Shown: piece by piece, positions 35,641 to 48,163 of the stretch
Layout of the letters: every line of letters begins with the position of its first letter
How positions within the stretch are numbered: position 1 is the first letter of the stretch
Source of the DNA: Hypoxylon rubiginosum
Taxonomy: Eukaryota; Ascomycota; Sordariomycetes; Xylariales; Hypoxylaceae
Length of the DNA: 64,000 nucleotides
Reading direction: 5' to 3'
Assembly: GCA_902806565.1 (NCBI GenBank)
Contig: CADCXA010000040.1
Coordinates: 310,001 to 374,000 of the forward strand
Program-made: the position numbers and the translations under genes
The notes under the pieces: model-generated
What the model saw: only the letters and a program-made list of their open reading frames with translations
The model's database searches: none
Told to the model about the DNA's origin: nothing

Positions 35641-37570
35641 ATGGATGAGATCGCTAAGGAGTACGATGTCATCGTCTTGGGCACCGGTAAGTCAAGTTCC
35701 CCTTCTGGGCCCCGCATTCCCAACTTCGACCTTTTTTTGCTTGCTTGCCTGCCTTTGGTGGGGGTTGGGAAGCTCTCGCGATATCTGACGTATTGACCGA
35801 TTCACGTAGGCTTGACCGAGTGTATTCTCTCTGGGTATGCATTACATCATAGCAGCTTTGGGTGAAATGTGTCTACGTTCTGGACTGACCGCGTTCCAGC
35901 GTGCTAAGTGTCAAGGGCAAGAAGGTGCTGCATATCGATCGCAACGATCACTACGGAGGGTACGTATCCGCAAACACAACAGAACACACCTGTTTAGAAG
36001 ACATATTGCTAACAGATATGGTACAGAGAGGCTGCCTCAGTAAACCTCGAGACGGTACCGGCCCTATTCCTCCCACTGACCCCTATATACATACCCCTGT
36101 CCATCTCGAACTGACCCGTTTTCCTCTCGACAGCTATTTAAGAAATATGGTAACTACGCCAAGGGCGACGAGCCATGGAAGAAGTATGGCCGCGCCAACG
36201 ACTGGAACATCGACCTGGTCCCCAAGTTGCTCATGTCGTCCGGCGAGCTGACCAACATCCTCGTCTCCACCGATGTCACCCGCTACCTCGAGTTTAAGCA
36301 GGTCGCCGGCAGCTTCGTCCAGCAGAACTCAGGCCCCAAGGCCACCGTCGCCAAGGTCCCCTCCGACGCCGGCGAAGCCCTCAAGTCTCCGTTGATGGGC
36401 ATCTTTGAGAAGCGACGTATGAAGTCCTTCATAGAATGGATCGGCACCTTCGATATTAAAGACCCCGCTACGCATAAGGGTGAGTAATGGGAAGAGAATA
36501 CTTGGCAGTTAGAGACGACAAACGGCTGACGGACTTTGTTGCTAGGTCTTGACTTCAGCAAATGCACGTCCAAGGAGGTCTATGACAAGTTCGGCATCGA
36601 GGCCGGCACCCGCGACTTCATTGGACATGCCATGGCCCTCTACTTGAACGACAGCTACCTCGACATTCCCGGCAAGGCGCCGGAAACGATCGAGCGCATC
36701 AAGTTGTACGGCACCTCGGTCTCCAGGTACGGCAAGTCGCCTTACATCTACCCTCTATACGGTCTCGGTGAGCTGCCGCAGGGTTTCGCACGTCTGTCCG
36801 CCATCTATGGCGGTACGTACATGCTCAACACGCAAATCGATGAGGTCCTGTACGAGGGGGGCAAAGCCACCGGTATCAAGGCTACCATGAAGGGCATTGA
36901 GCCGGAGATGAAGTTCGAGACTAAGGCCCAGATGGTCCTGGGCGACCCCTCGTACTTCTCCAGCAAGGTCAAGATTGTCGGACACGTCCTGAAGGCTATC
37001 TGTGTCCTGAGGCACCCGCTGGCCGGTACCAACGACTGCGACTCTTGCCAGATAATCATCCCCCAATCCCAGGTTGGTCGCAAGAACGGTAAGCCCCCAT
37101 TATGGAATAGCGAGGATCAAAGGCCGGTAGCTGACCAGATTCAGACATCTACATTGCCTGCGTCTCGTCGGCACACAATGTATGCCCTAAGGGCTACTAT
37201 ATCGCCATCGTATCCACCATCGCTGAGACGTCTGCCAACCACCACCTAGAGCTGCAGCCTGGTCTGGACCGCCTCGGCAAGATCGAGGAGCAATTTATGG
37301 TAGGCTACCGCCCTTCCCCTTCCCCCCATACGTCTAGTTCGCTCTATGTGGATATTTAGAGTACTTACAACTCATCAGGGCGCACCTATCCCGCTCTATG
37401 AACCCCTCGAGGACGGCACCAAGGACAACATCTTCATCTCGAAGAGCTACGACGCGACGTCGCACTTCGAGACGACGACGGACGACGTCAAGGACATCTA
37501 CGCGCGTGCCACCGGCGAGGAGCTGAAGGTGGAGGGCCTTAGAGAGGGCCTCCAGGTCGCCGACGAATAG
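35641..37570 (+). CDS. GDI1: Rab GDP-dissociation inhibitor
   Basis: Exons 35641-35686, 35810-35834, 35900-35959, 36027-36054, 36134-36479, 36546-37088, 37145-37299 and 37379-37570 give 464 residues, normal for Rab GDI. The start MDEIAKEYDVIVLGTGLTEC is the diagnostic N-terminal dinucleotide-fold-like segment. It is followed by GKKVLHIDRNDHYGGE, the LFKKYGNYAKG block, and the Rab-binding region with GDEPWKKYGRANDWNIDLVP. The conserved YPLYGLGELPQGFARLSAIYGGTYML and the segment HHLELQPGLDRLGKIEEQF follow. GDI extracts GDP-bound prenylated Rab GTPases from membranes and recycles them through the cytosol, so it is essential for vesicle traffic. The first four exons are short (46, 25, 60 and 28 nt), which is why no long ORF covers the N-terminus. 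Confidence 0.97.
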
Positions 37571-39356
37571 AAAGATTTTCTTACTTTCGGCTGTGGAGCG
37601 ACGTGATGGATGGATGGATGAGTGTCGGCTGAGGCTTGATAATGGAGAGAAACACGGTAGAGGAAGATGGAGATGAAAGATAACTACCGCAAGCAAAAGT
37701 ACTTAACGCGGGTATGGAGTCTAGTAACAAACCGAACCGTTCGAACCGAGCCTGGTGGGATTCGGTTAGGTAATGGGGCAGAAACAGTAGCGCAGCTATC
37801 GTTTTCAGTTCGGGAGATAAGGCAGGCAGGCAAGATGCAGATGCAGATAGGTAGTGTTGACAAGATAGAAGTACAATATTCGTGGGCGTCTACCGGACTT
37901 TGCGCATGTGTTTTTCACCTGGTGCGTGCGTGCTCGTCGATAGTGTGAGACGGGGATGTTGGCATACTGCTGTCTGTGTCCCACCGTGGCTAGACTCTAC
38001 CTGGTCTTGCGGCGTCGGAGAGGTTGTGATGGTGGTTGTAGAAACGCGTAAGGGGTAGGTAATACGGCCGGTCGTGTGGAGTCGATGAAAACTCCTTTTT
38101 CGAAGTGGTTCTGGCGGGTTATGGTTTGACATTTCGCAACAAGTCGCGATAGGTTGCCCCTTTTTATATGGATGTAGTGTGTCCACGGCGTGGCGAGCAA
38201 GATGGCCATATCTTCGCTTCCCCTCCTTCCAGGCACTCCCATTAACCTAACATAAAGAATCACATAGTACGGGAATAACTTACCTAGGTATTTAAAGTGC
38301 CCTTGATAATTGTATTACTTGTTACGGACACAGCATATGTGAGTTTCCCGGGCCGAGCATTTTTGGCCGGGGAAAAAAGCTGGGTATCGGGAGCTAGGTG
38401 GTGCGAGGAGCTGTGGCGTATTGATCTGTTACCGCATTCGACAGTACGGTAATACTATGAGCTTTTCTTAGAGGCGAAGAGTTATTAAGGCTCACTTGGG
38501 CTTTGTTGATTTTATGTTGTCGAAGGGACATTCTCGGCTATGGCACGTTTTTGAAGAGTGTGCTACCTACACGAATTACACCTTGAACTAGGCAGGAGAG
38601 CGATAGACAATTAAGAGCAATGACTACCTAGCCTAGATATAGATTCTAATGTTGATTGTAGACATTAACATTGCCTGTAGGCTTGCAATCCGGAATGGAA
38701 ACTCGGCCTCTATTATCGATCCCTCACACGCCCTGGAATAGTCCAAAATTAAGGGGGGATTGACAATGGTGATTCTTTATGAATATTTCCCCAAGCTCAA
38801 CTACGTACCTTCTGACATCAAACCCCACGATGAGAAACATTCTGAAATACTATAAAATATACATAGATATCGAGGCGGTATTCTTACCTACGGGCCGTCT
38901 AGATGGGATGTCGAGGTTCAAACCCTCTAGCCCTAGCCGAATAGGGGGTACGTAGAAGCACAAAAAGACATGTTCTGTATGTATTCTTACACTCCTGGGC
39001 AGGCAGTTAGTTATATTGAGAGCTCTTCGTATGATAGCGCAGTGTTATTGTTTCTGTATCTTAAGGCTGGAACTGTAGCTTGGGAGAGAGGAGTCGAATT
39101 AATTAACGGGGCCATCCGACAACCCCTTTTTGCTACTTATTCTAAAGAGGCTTAAACAAAGATCAAGGGAACTCAATCATGGGTACTGTGGGTTACCGAG
39201 TCCTTCAAGCATTTAAATCTCATATATTCTAACTTGGTGTCGCTATCCTACATGTTCCATACCAGCATATCACTAGAAAAACCATCCGTCTTATGAGAGT
39301 TTAGGATTATTCGTTCCCAGGAGGACGATATTATCCATTAGGTACCTTTATTTTTA
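37571..39356. other. Intergenic region after GDI1
   Basis: The 3' UTR of GDI1 should end within the first few hundred bases. Beyond it I see no ORF with a recognisable domain. TACCTAGGTA lies at 38281-38290. From about 38300 the sequence becomes AT-richer and stop-rich, leading into a decayed gene on the minus strand. Confidence 0.5.
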
Positions 39357-40181
39357 TCAACACTTGTTTTGCATCATGATATCCAGATTCTCGAGAGCTT
39401 GAGGTGAAGATGTAATAAGCTCCTCAAAGAATCGAAACTCTTCATTCAGCAAATAATATGCTTGCGACTGAGCCCTAGGTATTCAGACATTTCTTGTACA
39501 CCCTAGAAGCCTCAATTCAGATTATCGTGAGTGAGTAACAGTTTATTTCCCGCCACTTCTCGTAGTACTCATCTACAGATCCCCGCTTGATTAATACTGG
39601 TAAAGTATAGGGGGGATTACGGAGAACAGTCCGTCTCCCCGATAGTAGTATAGAATCTATTTAAGACCATCAAGGGGCTAGGTATAAATGACGGGTTATC
39701 CGTATCATGCGATATATACGTGACATTTTAATAGGATATGCACATATAGAATGGTATACATCGACAGATGTCAGACTAGCCTTGACAGTGTCTTCATAGT
39801 ATTGAGGCGAACACGAGAAAGGGTCTATGTTGAAGGCAATGAGGATATTGAGTTTGGAGAAGCCTGATCGCAACCCTACATTTCCATATTTTATCAATAT
39901 TATATCGAGTACACAAGTTCGGATATCTTAAACAATTTCACCAGTCTTATGGCTTCTCAGCCGGCTCTGTTTACACACGGATCTAATAACCTCTATGAGC
40001 GACGAGCTATTTCTCAATATGCTCTTATCTCAAGCTAATATTTCTTTAGATATTCATATCAAAGCGCTGCCACCAAGACCCGACCACAACCGGCATCTTC
40101 CTCCAGCTTCACGATGGTTTCTAGCTCTATGCTGGGTATCCCTAGACGATAGAGCTTATTACTCTCGTCAAATAAGAGCAT
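39357..40181 (-). pseudogene. Decayed minus-strand gene of unknown family
   Basis: Three coding-looking pieces follow each other on the minus strand but lie in different frames and are broken by stops. The first starts at ATG 40181 and runs 40 codons to 40059 (MLLFDESNKLYRLGIPSIEL, then a Glu-rich helix-like segment). The second, within 39897-39670, includes FSKLNILIAFNIDPFSCSP. The third, ending at 39357, includes AYYLLNEEFRFFEELITSS and a final Cys. Codon use and helix-like patterns suggest former coding. The surrounding DNA is TA-rich with many TAG/TAA/TGA, as expected after repeat-induced point mutation or long decay. I cannot assign a family. Confidence 0.4.
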
Positions 40182-41068
40182 AATAGTGACTTCAAACTTA
40201 CGGTCCTAGTTAGAGGTTTAAAGCATTGAGTCTGCATAAGCCTTTTTATTTCCTAGCTACACGAAGATCTGACTGAAGCGACTGTTGTCGTGATGCGAAA
40301 CTAAAAGGTACGGAAACAACGACGATGTTGCGCAGTGCGCCTCAAATACACTTGCTAAAGAGCCAGGGTATATATATATACGAAATACCCTTTGTGCTCT
40401 TGCCTTAGCCCCGGATAAGGGCTTACAGGTCTAACCCCCTATCTAGAGGGATAGGGGCCAAAGGGCCACTCCCTGGAGATTATATCATGGCGATTAGCAT
40501 CGTATCTCTCTATAAGGGATATCACATGTTAAAGTCAATTCATATACACTAATGATAGTCTTATTCAAGTGCTGAATGTTGGTTTCATTAAGTGATGGCA
40601 ATATCTTATGTCGAACCCCTTTTCCCCATTTTGGAGTAGAGTTACACAAGCGGTGCAAATAGGGGCTACCTTAGCCACTAGGTTAGATCGCCATAACCTC
40701 ACGACGTACGGAAGGTTCTACCTAAATGCGCCATAATTAGGGTCATTAGAGCCGATAGAATCATAGCCATAGCCGTAGTAAATACGCTTTCGCCTTGTCA
40801 TTGTACGAGCAGTAACGGCAGCGCTCTTTACGTGCAGACATGGAACACTATCAAGCTGGCATAGGTACCTCCTGAGTATTGCGTGATAGGTGTGACCGAA
40901 TCAACTCCACATGGCGTTTCGACGAAATATGCATTACCAAGCAGCTACGAAATCATGAACATTCGCATACAAAGCAGTTGGCTTGTTTATATTCTACCTC
41001 ATTCGAAAACCCGAGCGACCACGACGAGGAGCCCGGGTTGTCTGCTGGGCGGCGATCTACAAAGCACA
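40182..41068. other. AT-rich stretch with clustered small hairpins
   Basis: No gene seen. Three short inverted repeats lie close together: AGCCC/GGGCT at 40407-40423, CCCCTATC/GATAGGGG at 40436-40457 (8-bp perfect stem, 6-nt loop), and GGCC/GGCC at 40456-40467. They are next to a TATATATATA run at about 40369-40380. They sit upstream of the decayed minus-strand gene. Confidence 0.5.
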
Positions 41069-41155
41069 GGGTAGTGGTCTAGTTGGTTAGCCCGGGGGTG
41101 TTACCCTTTTCCCCCTTAGGTTGCCTTGCCTGTAGGTTCGAGTCCCCCAGGTTAC
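41069..41155 (+). mobile_element. tRNA-like sequence, possible SINE or tRNA pseudogene
   Basis: An A-box-like TAGTGGTCTAGTTGG at 41072-41086 is followed about 60 bases on by an exact B-box GGTTCGAGTCC at 41135-41145. This order and spacing suggest an RNA polymerase III internal promoter. The acceptor arm does not pair and the T-stem has mismatches, so it is not an intact tRNA. It may be a tRNA-derived short interspersed element or a tRNA relic. I see no second copy in the window. Confidence 0.3.
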
Positions 41156-44100
41156 ACAATTTCTTTTTGCTTAGCTCGAACGTTGAATTGAGTCTACTTA
41201 AGATCCCCTTTTCGCTACCCGCCACCCTTGAAATACGACTTCACAAGGAGAAGTAGTCTAGAAAGGCGTGTAGCGTTGGTTTCAGGTCTCACTCGTATGA
41301 CCATGCCCGCATCGCAGACTGTTGCCTTCCACTATTCCATACGTGATCTCTCTCTACTCGACGTACCCGGAGTCTCGGATTAAACGGCACTCAACATCAT
41401 GCATTTGGAATCGCCAGTTCGCCGCCCGGCTAGCGTCGAGGTACGACTAGCATATGTCACGCACGTTGAGCCCCTTTCAAACGAAGGTTGTCTGTAACCT
41501 GAGCTATTCTTGGTATCAGTTCTAGAGAACTTCTACTTGGCTATTGTTAGCAGTGGCACGGCAATGCGACGTAGGAAGTGCGGCTACAAGCCCTCGTATT
41601 GTCCCACGTGGTGTTGTTTCAGGGGCACTTGCGACTCTATGTGCTTTGATGTCGCATGTAGATGAATCTGGCTGAGGTAGAACCCTACATAGGTAGGTAG
41701 GAGTTAGTTACATGAATCTTGTGGATAACCGTACTGTACCGTGCTCTCTGTCGAATGAGTCTCCTTCCGTATGCGTGTACTTGGCTGGTAGATACTAAGT
41801 CCGGCTAAATTCAACGGGATTTTTCTCTTAGATGTTAAGTAACTTCTATCAAGGTTCTACCAACTGGTCCTTCGCTTTGCCGTCGTTGGTACTACCAAGC
41901 TACACCAACCCCTATTCGAAAAATAGGGGAAATGGAACTGGAGTTGCCGAAGCATGTTAGGTAGGATATCAAAGTCGGCCTTGCTAGAAAGCCTAGTATA
42001 TGTTTAGTTTTCGTAGATTTGACACCGAAGCTTCGAAATCGGCCTCGCCGTCTTTTTGATAGTTTTATCACATGTTAGCTATTTTGATGTATCCAGACCT
42101 GTTAGTGCCGTGATACCTCGTCCCGCTCCTCGCGACGTACGACTAAGGCATTGCATGGCACTGCGTACGAAACTCTTCCATCATGCATATGCTGACAAGC
42201 TGACCCCAACTTGGGATCGCCCAAGCACAGCATGCGAGATTGGTTCTCGACTCGTCGTTGGTAGCTATTCTTCTGCCACGGCAGACGCCCATCTGCGAGC
42301 TGCTAAATTGCGTCAGCCCGGGATAGGCCAATCAGCACGGGATAAGAAAAGATTTGGCCATACAAATAACATCAGCTTCTCGCTGAGGCTTATGTTAGCG
42401 CCTTAGTCCGGGATAGCCACCCCCAAAACCGGGGCCGAGTTCGCTCTCTCTTTTGCTCGCGCGAACTTACCTATCTCGCAACATTTTCAAACGTTTCCCC
42501 TCTCCCCTCGCCCCCCCTTTTTTGAGTGAACTTCTATCTTTTTTACGACATGTGGCAGCGCCTTGGCATAGCCCGCAAGTAGCGGGAAGAGTAAGCAGCA
42601 ACGAAAGGAGATGGTCTTTTTTTTTCCGAAACGTATCACCTAACCATGACACTTGTCTACGCGCGACGAAAACGACACGGCATAGGAATAACATAACCTA
42701 CCTAACATAGGTTTTAGACGATGGGTCTTGTCCGAGGCGTGAGCACTAGTACTTCGAGCTGCGAGGCAAGGCAAGGCAAGGCGAAGGGGCGTGTGTTGTT
42801 ATTTTTTGCTTACCTACCTTACCCCTTCGCTCTTTTCCCCACAATCGGCGTCTTGTCGTAGTTGTGGATGTTTCAAGCCAATCGATCGCCAACTGCCGTG
42901 AACGAGCTGAACTTTTGCTAGTGCTATTCCGGACCTTGCTTGCTCGCCCGGTCTTACGTGAGACCCACGTGGCAGCGGAGAGAACCTTTTCGCGCAAACA
43001 AGACAAGACGCATCATCCGTATAGGGCTGACATAGCTGGAGACGACGCCAGCTTCGACAGCCTAGCTTACCTAGCTTACATAGCTAGCCTTTTTTTACGC
43101 ATTTCTGTTCTGCCGATCATCTCCCGCTTCGCGAATCGTAAATCGGCGATTAGATGAGAGCGAAGTCATCGTCGTATACGGACAGAAATATCTACTATGA
43201 TGATGACGATAATGATGATGCGCGCGACAGACAGACAGACGGACCGGGGGTGCTGGCCCCTCCCCCCGGAGAAGCGCGGACACATTCACTGCCCCTAACG
43301 AGCATGGTTGCGCCCCAGGCACCGATATTGAAGCAGTTGCGATTGGGTCAGAGATAGATTGAAGCTCACCAACTTAAGTAAAGAAAGCGGAGCCAGCTAG
43401 GTCGGGTTGGTTTTGGGTTTCCGATCCAACACAAGTCCGCGCTTCGGCTCGCAAATCGCGGCCGGGGACTCCATTCGCTGCTGGCCCCGGCTGCCCGAAA
43501 TAAGGCAAACGAGCTGAGCGAAGCTAGGACGATGCTCCCCGAAGCGCGTATACACATAAGACACAGACAACATTCACACCCCTCCCCTACCTGTCTCTTT
43601 CCCCCAGCCTAGTAAGGCACAGTCACGACGGCCGCGGACAGATGACCGAACCAACCTAACGACGGGGCGCGACACAAAAGTCCCCCCCCCCGTTCGCCAA
43701 GCAATGACGCAAGCGGGTCCGCGCAAGCAGAGGCGGCGTATGACTCTCTCACCACTCACCACTATATCCTACTTTGCTTGTATAAGCATGTCGTTATCAA
43801 TCGTACGTACGCGAGGGCGGAGGGGGTATCGTTGAAGAATACGGTGAAAGAGAGAAGGGGAGAAGAACCCCTGCCTTAGGTATGATACCCGACGCTTCCC
43901 CCCGTAGCAGAGCACGAGCAGCGAAAGAGCGAAGGGCGAAGAGCGAGGATTGGGGGTTTTCCGCTTAGTAAACTGCTGGGAAAAGACGATGCTATCGCTA
44001 TCGCTAGATGTCTTGGGGTAGAGAGTTCCCCCAACGCCGGAGCTGGTCTGCGCAGGGTTCTTTTGCCCCGTCGTCGGCCTAGGTAGGTTTAGCCTATCTG

Positions 44101-47100
44101 CCTGCCTACCTGCTTGTTCGGTATCTTCCCCATCATCCATGTACGTACACGTTGTGGGACGGGGATATATAGAGAGATACAGATAGACAGGACAGGACAG
44201 GACAGGACAGGATAGGATACCTCAATGACGAAGAAGCAAGAGCCGGGGAGGGGTCAGGTGTCGGTAGGTAGGTTCGATGAGCTCGCAAAGCTTACCTACT
44301 ACAAAACAAGCGCGCGAGACAGGGCTGGGGGGCAAGGCAAGTGGAAATTACCTAATGTACGTCACTGCTACCGTAACGGTAACCTACCCTGGGCAAAAGG
44401 TATGCAGGTAGGTTACAAAACCCGACCGAAAATGGGCCAAGCTTCTTTTCGTAGTCCGATCGAGTGAGTTTGTTACTATATGGAGGTAGGTTAGAAGCGA
44501 TGATGATGATGTTGTTGATTTTCTTTTTCTTTGGTCCTCCCCCTGGCCGATTCCTACCGTGTAGTAGTGTATGTGGTATGTATGTATGGGCGTATGTACG
44601 ACTCTAAATATAGAAATAAATAAAATAAGAGCCTGCCGTTGTGTTTCTGTTTCTAGTGGCGACGCCGAGGCAGTGCTAACCCCGGTCTTTTGTGGCCTGC
44701 CCCCCCGGCCAGCCGGCCAGTGGAGGGGGGTTCGACTACCCAACCCACGATACTTAGAATACTTATGATACTTACGATCTAGGTACCGACCATTTGCTAG
44801 TCTTCTTCAGCTCTCTGTACAAAGAGAAAGTCTCTAAACAAGTTTATTATCTCCTTCGGTGACCCTGTAAGCTCGTGCTACGGTATACCGGGACCCCTGC
44901 CCTGGTTGCCGGCTGATCGTCATTCCTGATGAAATAGATAAAAGTAGGTACCTAGGTAAGAGAAGGCGTGCTGTATCTGCATGTCACTCAGGTATCGTCA
45001 AGCCCACGGAGACCCGGGAACGATGGTCATGTTTCTGGACAACAAGGTTAGCCTCTAAGCATGTACGCAAGGTATCTTAGACGAAAGCGAGCGTTCGTTT
45101 TGTCTCTCTGTAAGAGGTAGGTATTTTCGTCCACGCCACCGCTACATACCACCCTCGTCTCCAACGTTGCTGTTCTCTAGCGTCGAAGGATGCTCATGCG
45201 TCTTTTTGCCCGCCTCTGTATCTGGTAGATTGAAACAAGAGAGAACCAAAAAAAAACCAACCCGGTGAAAATCTCGAGATGTCATCCCGTGTTTCATGTT
45301 TCAGGTCGGAGATGGAGATCTCTGATAGGGGAGGCAAATGCTGCAGGTGCCAGGGTTTACCAATTTTAGGTGCTGATGGGAGAGAGTGTGTGATAAACAT
45401 CCAAGCCACGAGGCATGAAGAACCGGACCGTACGAACACGGCGTACATCGTCTCATGAACGGCTACACGTCGGATGATAGAAGTTTCTCTGTACAACCTG
45501 GCTCTGATTGGCTTCCCGATAATACGGCGTAGGGGTTTTATGCCTGTTTACGGGAGTATTATGCGTGCTGTGTGTGTGTATGTGTGTACTTGCCTGGGTG
45601 TGGCTTCATTCATGATCTGATATCTCTCGTTTACAAGCACACCTCGAAGTTCTATTCCTACGGCTGATTTCTTTAGGAAGTAGCCAAGTAGGGGTGTGCG
45701 TGTTCTTGTACATCCAAGCCCACGAGCGATGAGTATGAGGCTCGTATCGACGTATCTCTGAACTTCATGATCGAGCCGACGTTTACGATGAACAGGGTAG
45801 TATTTCACTCACTTGGGGCAAACCTCGCATCATTACCCACTACGACTGCAGTTACGGGGTCTAAGATCAAGGTCGTGGCAACCAGGACGGGTTCTGTAGA
45901 AGTAGGCAGAAATAGACCAACATATGTCTAGCATCCCATGGTCTCTAGTCTCTATACTTGAAGAGTACATGTGTGTGCCTGGTAGTGCTGACGACAAAGC
46001 GGCACAGAAATCGGGATTTGACTGGCTTGTAGTTGCTTGTGGTTGCTTGCAACGAATCTGACGGGGAGGGGGTCCCGGCATATCGTCTTCTATATCGACG
46101 AAGCTTCGTCTGACTGGCGGATGACCTGTCCTTTATCTCTATGTGTAGCGTGCCGAAGGTGTGCTTGGCTGAGAAGCCTCCGATTGGGTGCTCTCCTGAT
46201 TTGAATGGTTGCACTTCACAACACAACTTCCAAGTCGTCTGACACAGTTAATATAGGGCTGGGCAATCGCCAGGACGGTTCTCGAGGCGCGTCATCTACG
46301 ATAACGTCAATCTATGCTTGTGTGCGTCAAGAAAAATCCGCAATCGCTCCAATGATATTGTTCATGTTCCCCCTGTCTTATCCCCCCTGAATTGCATCCC
46401 CAAAGCTGACAGTCACGACAGTTCTTCTCGAGGTCGGAGGGGATCGCCTAGTCACCAAACTTGTAACGCCTGAATACCTCGGTGTACTCTCGGGGAATGA
46501 TTGTAGAGCCCTAGAGAGTAAATTGCTGCTCCTCCTGAGCCCCGCTGTGAGGGCGATAGCTGTCCGTGGAAGAAGACGTCCTCTAACCGTACGTCAAGGC
46601 TCTTGGGATCTGTTCGGGGTATGAATCAAGCTTGTAGTTCGAACTCCTAAGGATGGTAGCTACATGCCTACGGGCATTTGCGACTTGTCATAAGGCGACC
46701 GGGTGTAACCGCCTCTTTTTCGTTGTAGTGGTGATGATGTGAATTTACTACTATCCGTTCCCGGGGCATGGTAGCGCCCCATTGGCTTAAAGATGAAGGC
46801 GGGATGTAGACCACAAGGAGGATATGAGAGACATAAGGAGTCATGGGGCGGCATGATACATTGGGGGGTTGGGAATGAGTGATTGGTAGCTTTTGGCAAT
46901 ATCACAAACTAGAACAGTTGTTAGCAACGCTCAAAGCTAAGAGGTTCGCTTCAGGGGGGAACATAGGCCAAGTGTTGGTGTGTGTGTACTATTAAAAAAA
47001 AAAACGATAGAGCAGGCTCTCTGATACTTCTAATCCATCTCTCTCTGCCCAAATCCGTTGGCGCCGAGGCTGATTCATGCGTACAGTACTGATTTGGCCT

Positions 47101-48163
47101 CGCCATGCGGATTGCCTCTTATAGAATCAGCTCGGCAGAACCTGATGGCAACTGGGCTCTTTCATGAATGCGAACTACAGCTCCTCGGGCTAACAGTAAA
47201 CACATATGATAAAAAAAGGTACCGAAATAGCACCAATAGAGTCTAAAAGGTTGTTCATCTTAGACGCCTAGGTAAGAAGGAGGCTCAGCTCAAGGAGGCC
47301 GCGAAGACTGCGGCCGTGCTAGGCCGGCGGCTCCGCTGCATGTAGTCTTTCGACGAGGAAAAAAAAATGAACCATCTAGTAGACTGAGCTCGATCGCGAA
47401 AATCGCTAAGGACCTCATTCCTGAGCGAGGACGTAAAGCTTAGGGCCCCATAGAACCACTATCAACTTAGCAGTGTCGAAGTGACGATGGCAACCTACCC
47501 CTAGGGTCTCACGGCCAAGCAAGATGTTAGTCCCCAACCATGACCTGAGTATCTTTTGCATATCTCACCATCTTCTAATTCCGACACGTTGATCTAGTCC
47601 TTGTCGTCTTAGACGAGCGGGCTAGGTAGGGCCGGCTAGCTGAGTCGGTTGTCGAACGATCATTATGATACTGATATGCTCCTGAGGATCTAGCTCTCCA
47701 TGGGATTGAATTATCTAATTTCCTCCAGCCCTGGACTCTGGCACTTACATGTCTTTCATCTGCAGGTCATGCCATGAACTAGGTTAGATGGGTTAAGAGA
47801 ATCGTCGTTATGATCCGGGGCTTTGTTAAAGATTACTCATTATGGGGAACAATCATTTGGTGATCTGACTCGCGGCGACGAGAGACCCAGCAACTTTTTC
47901 TAGTACCATAGCCCCAGGTTAGTAGAGCGTACTATTATTTCTCGATATGGGTCCACAGGTAAACTGACCAGGGTTCGATCAGGGGTATCTTCGTAGATTG
48001 ACACCACAGGCCTGGCCTAATCAACGCGACGACCCACGATGTGGCCTGGGGTAGCGGTAAGTACCAGGGCGTCCAAACTCATAAGGCATGTACTTTCGCT
48101 ACGCGATGGCGGAGCGAAGTGGGACTTGTTAGTTAGGTAAGGTAAGCTTCTAGTAGTTAGCTG
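41156..48163. other. Long gene-free stretch with simple repeats and ORF scraps
   Basis: No gene that I can support. Short ORFs on both strands lack domains. An ACAGG array lies at 44187-44211 and a TACCTAGGTA copy at 44949-44958. Two coding-looking plus-strand scraps lie near 47058-47246 (contains LASPCGLPLIESARQNLMA) and 47274-47345 (KKEAQLKEAAKTAAVLGRRL, then a stop). They are in different frames and may be pieces of one decayed element. Confidence 0.45.
44187..44211. repeat. 5-bp tandem repeat (ACAGG)5
   Basis: Five exact units of ACAGG followed by ATAGG. Intergenic simple repeat. Confidence 0.9.

Noticed and set aside
38905..38945. GAGGTTCAAACCCTC, a tRNA T-arm-like word
   Set aside because: No A-box at a suitable distance and no acceptor-stem pairing.
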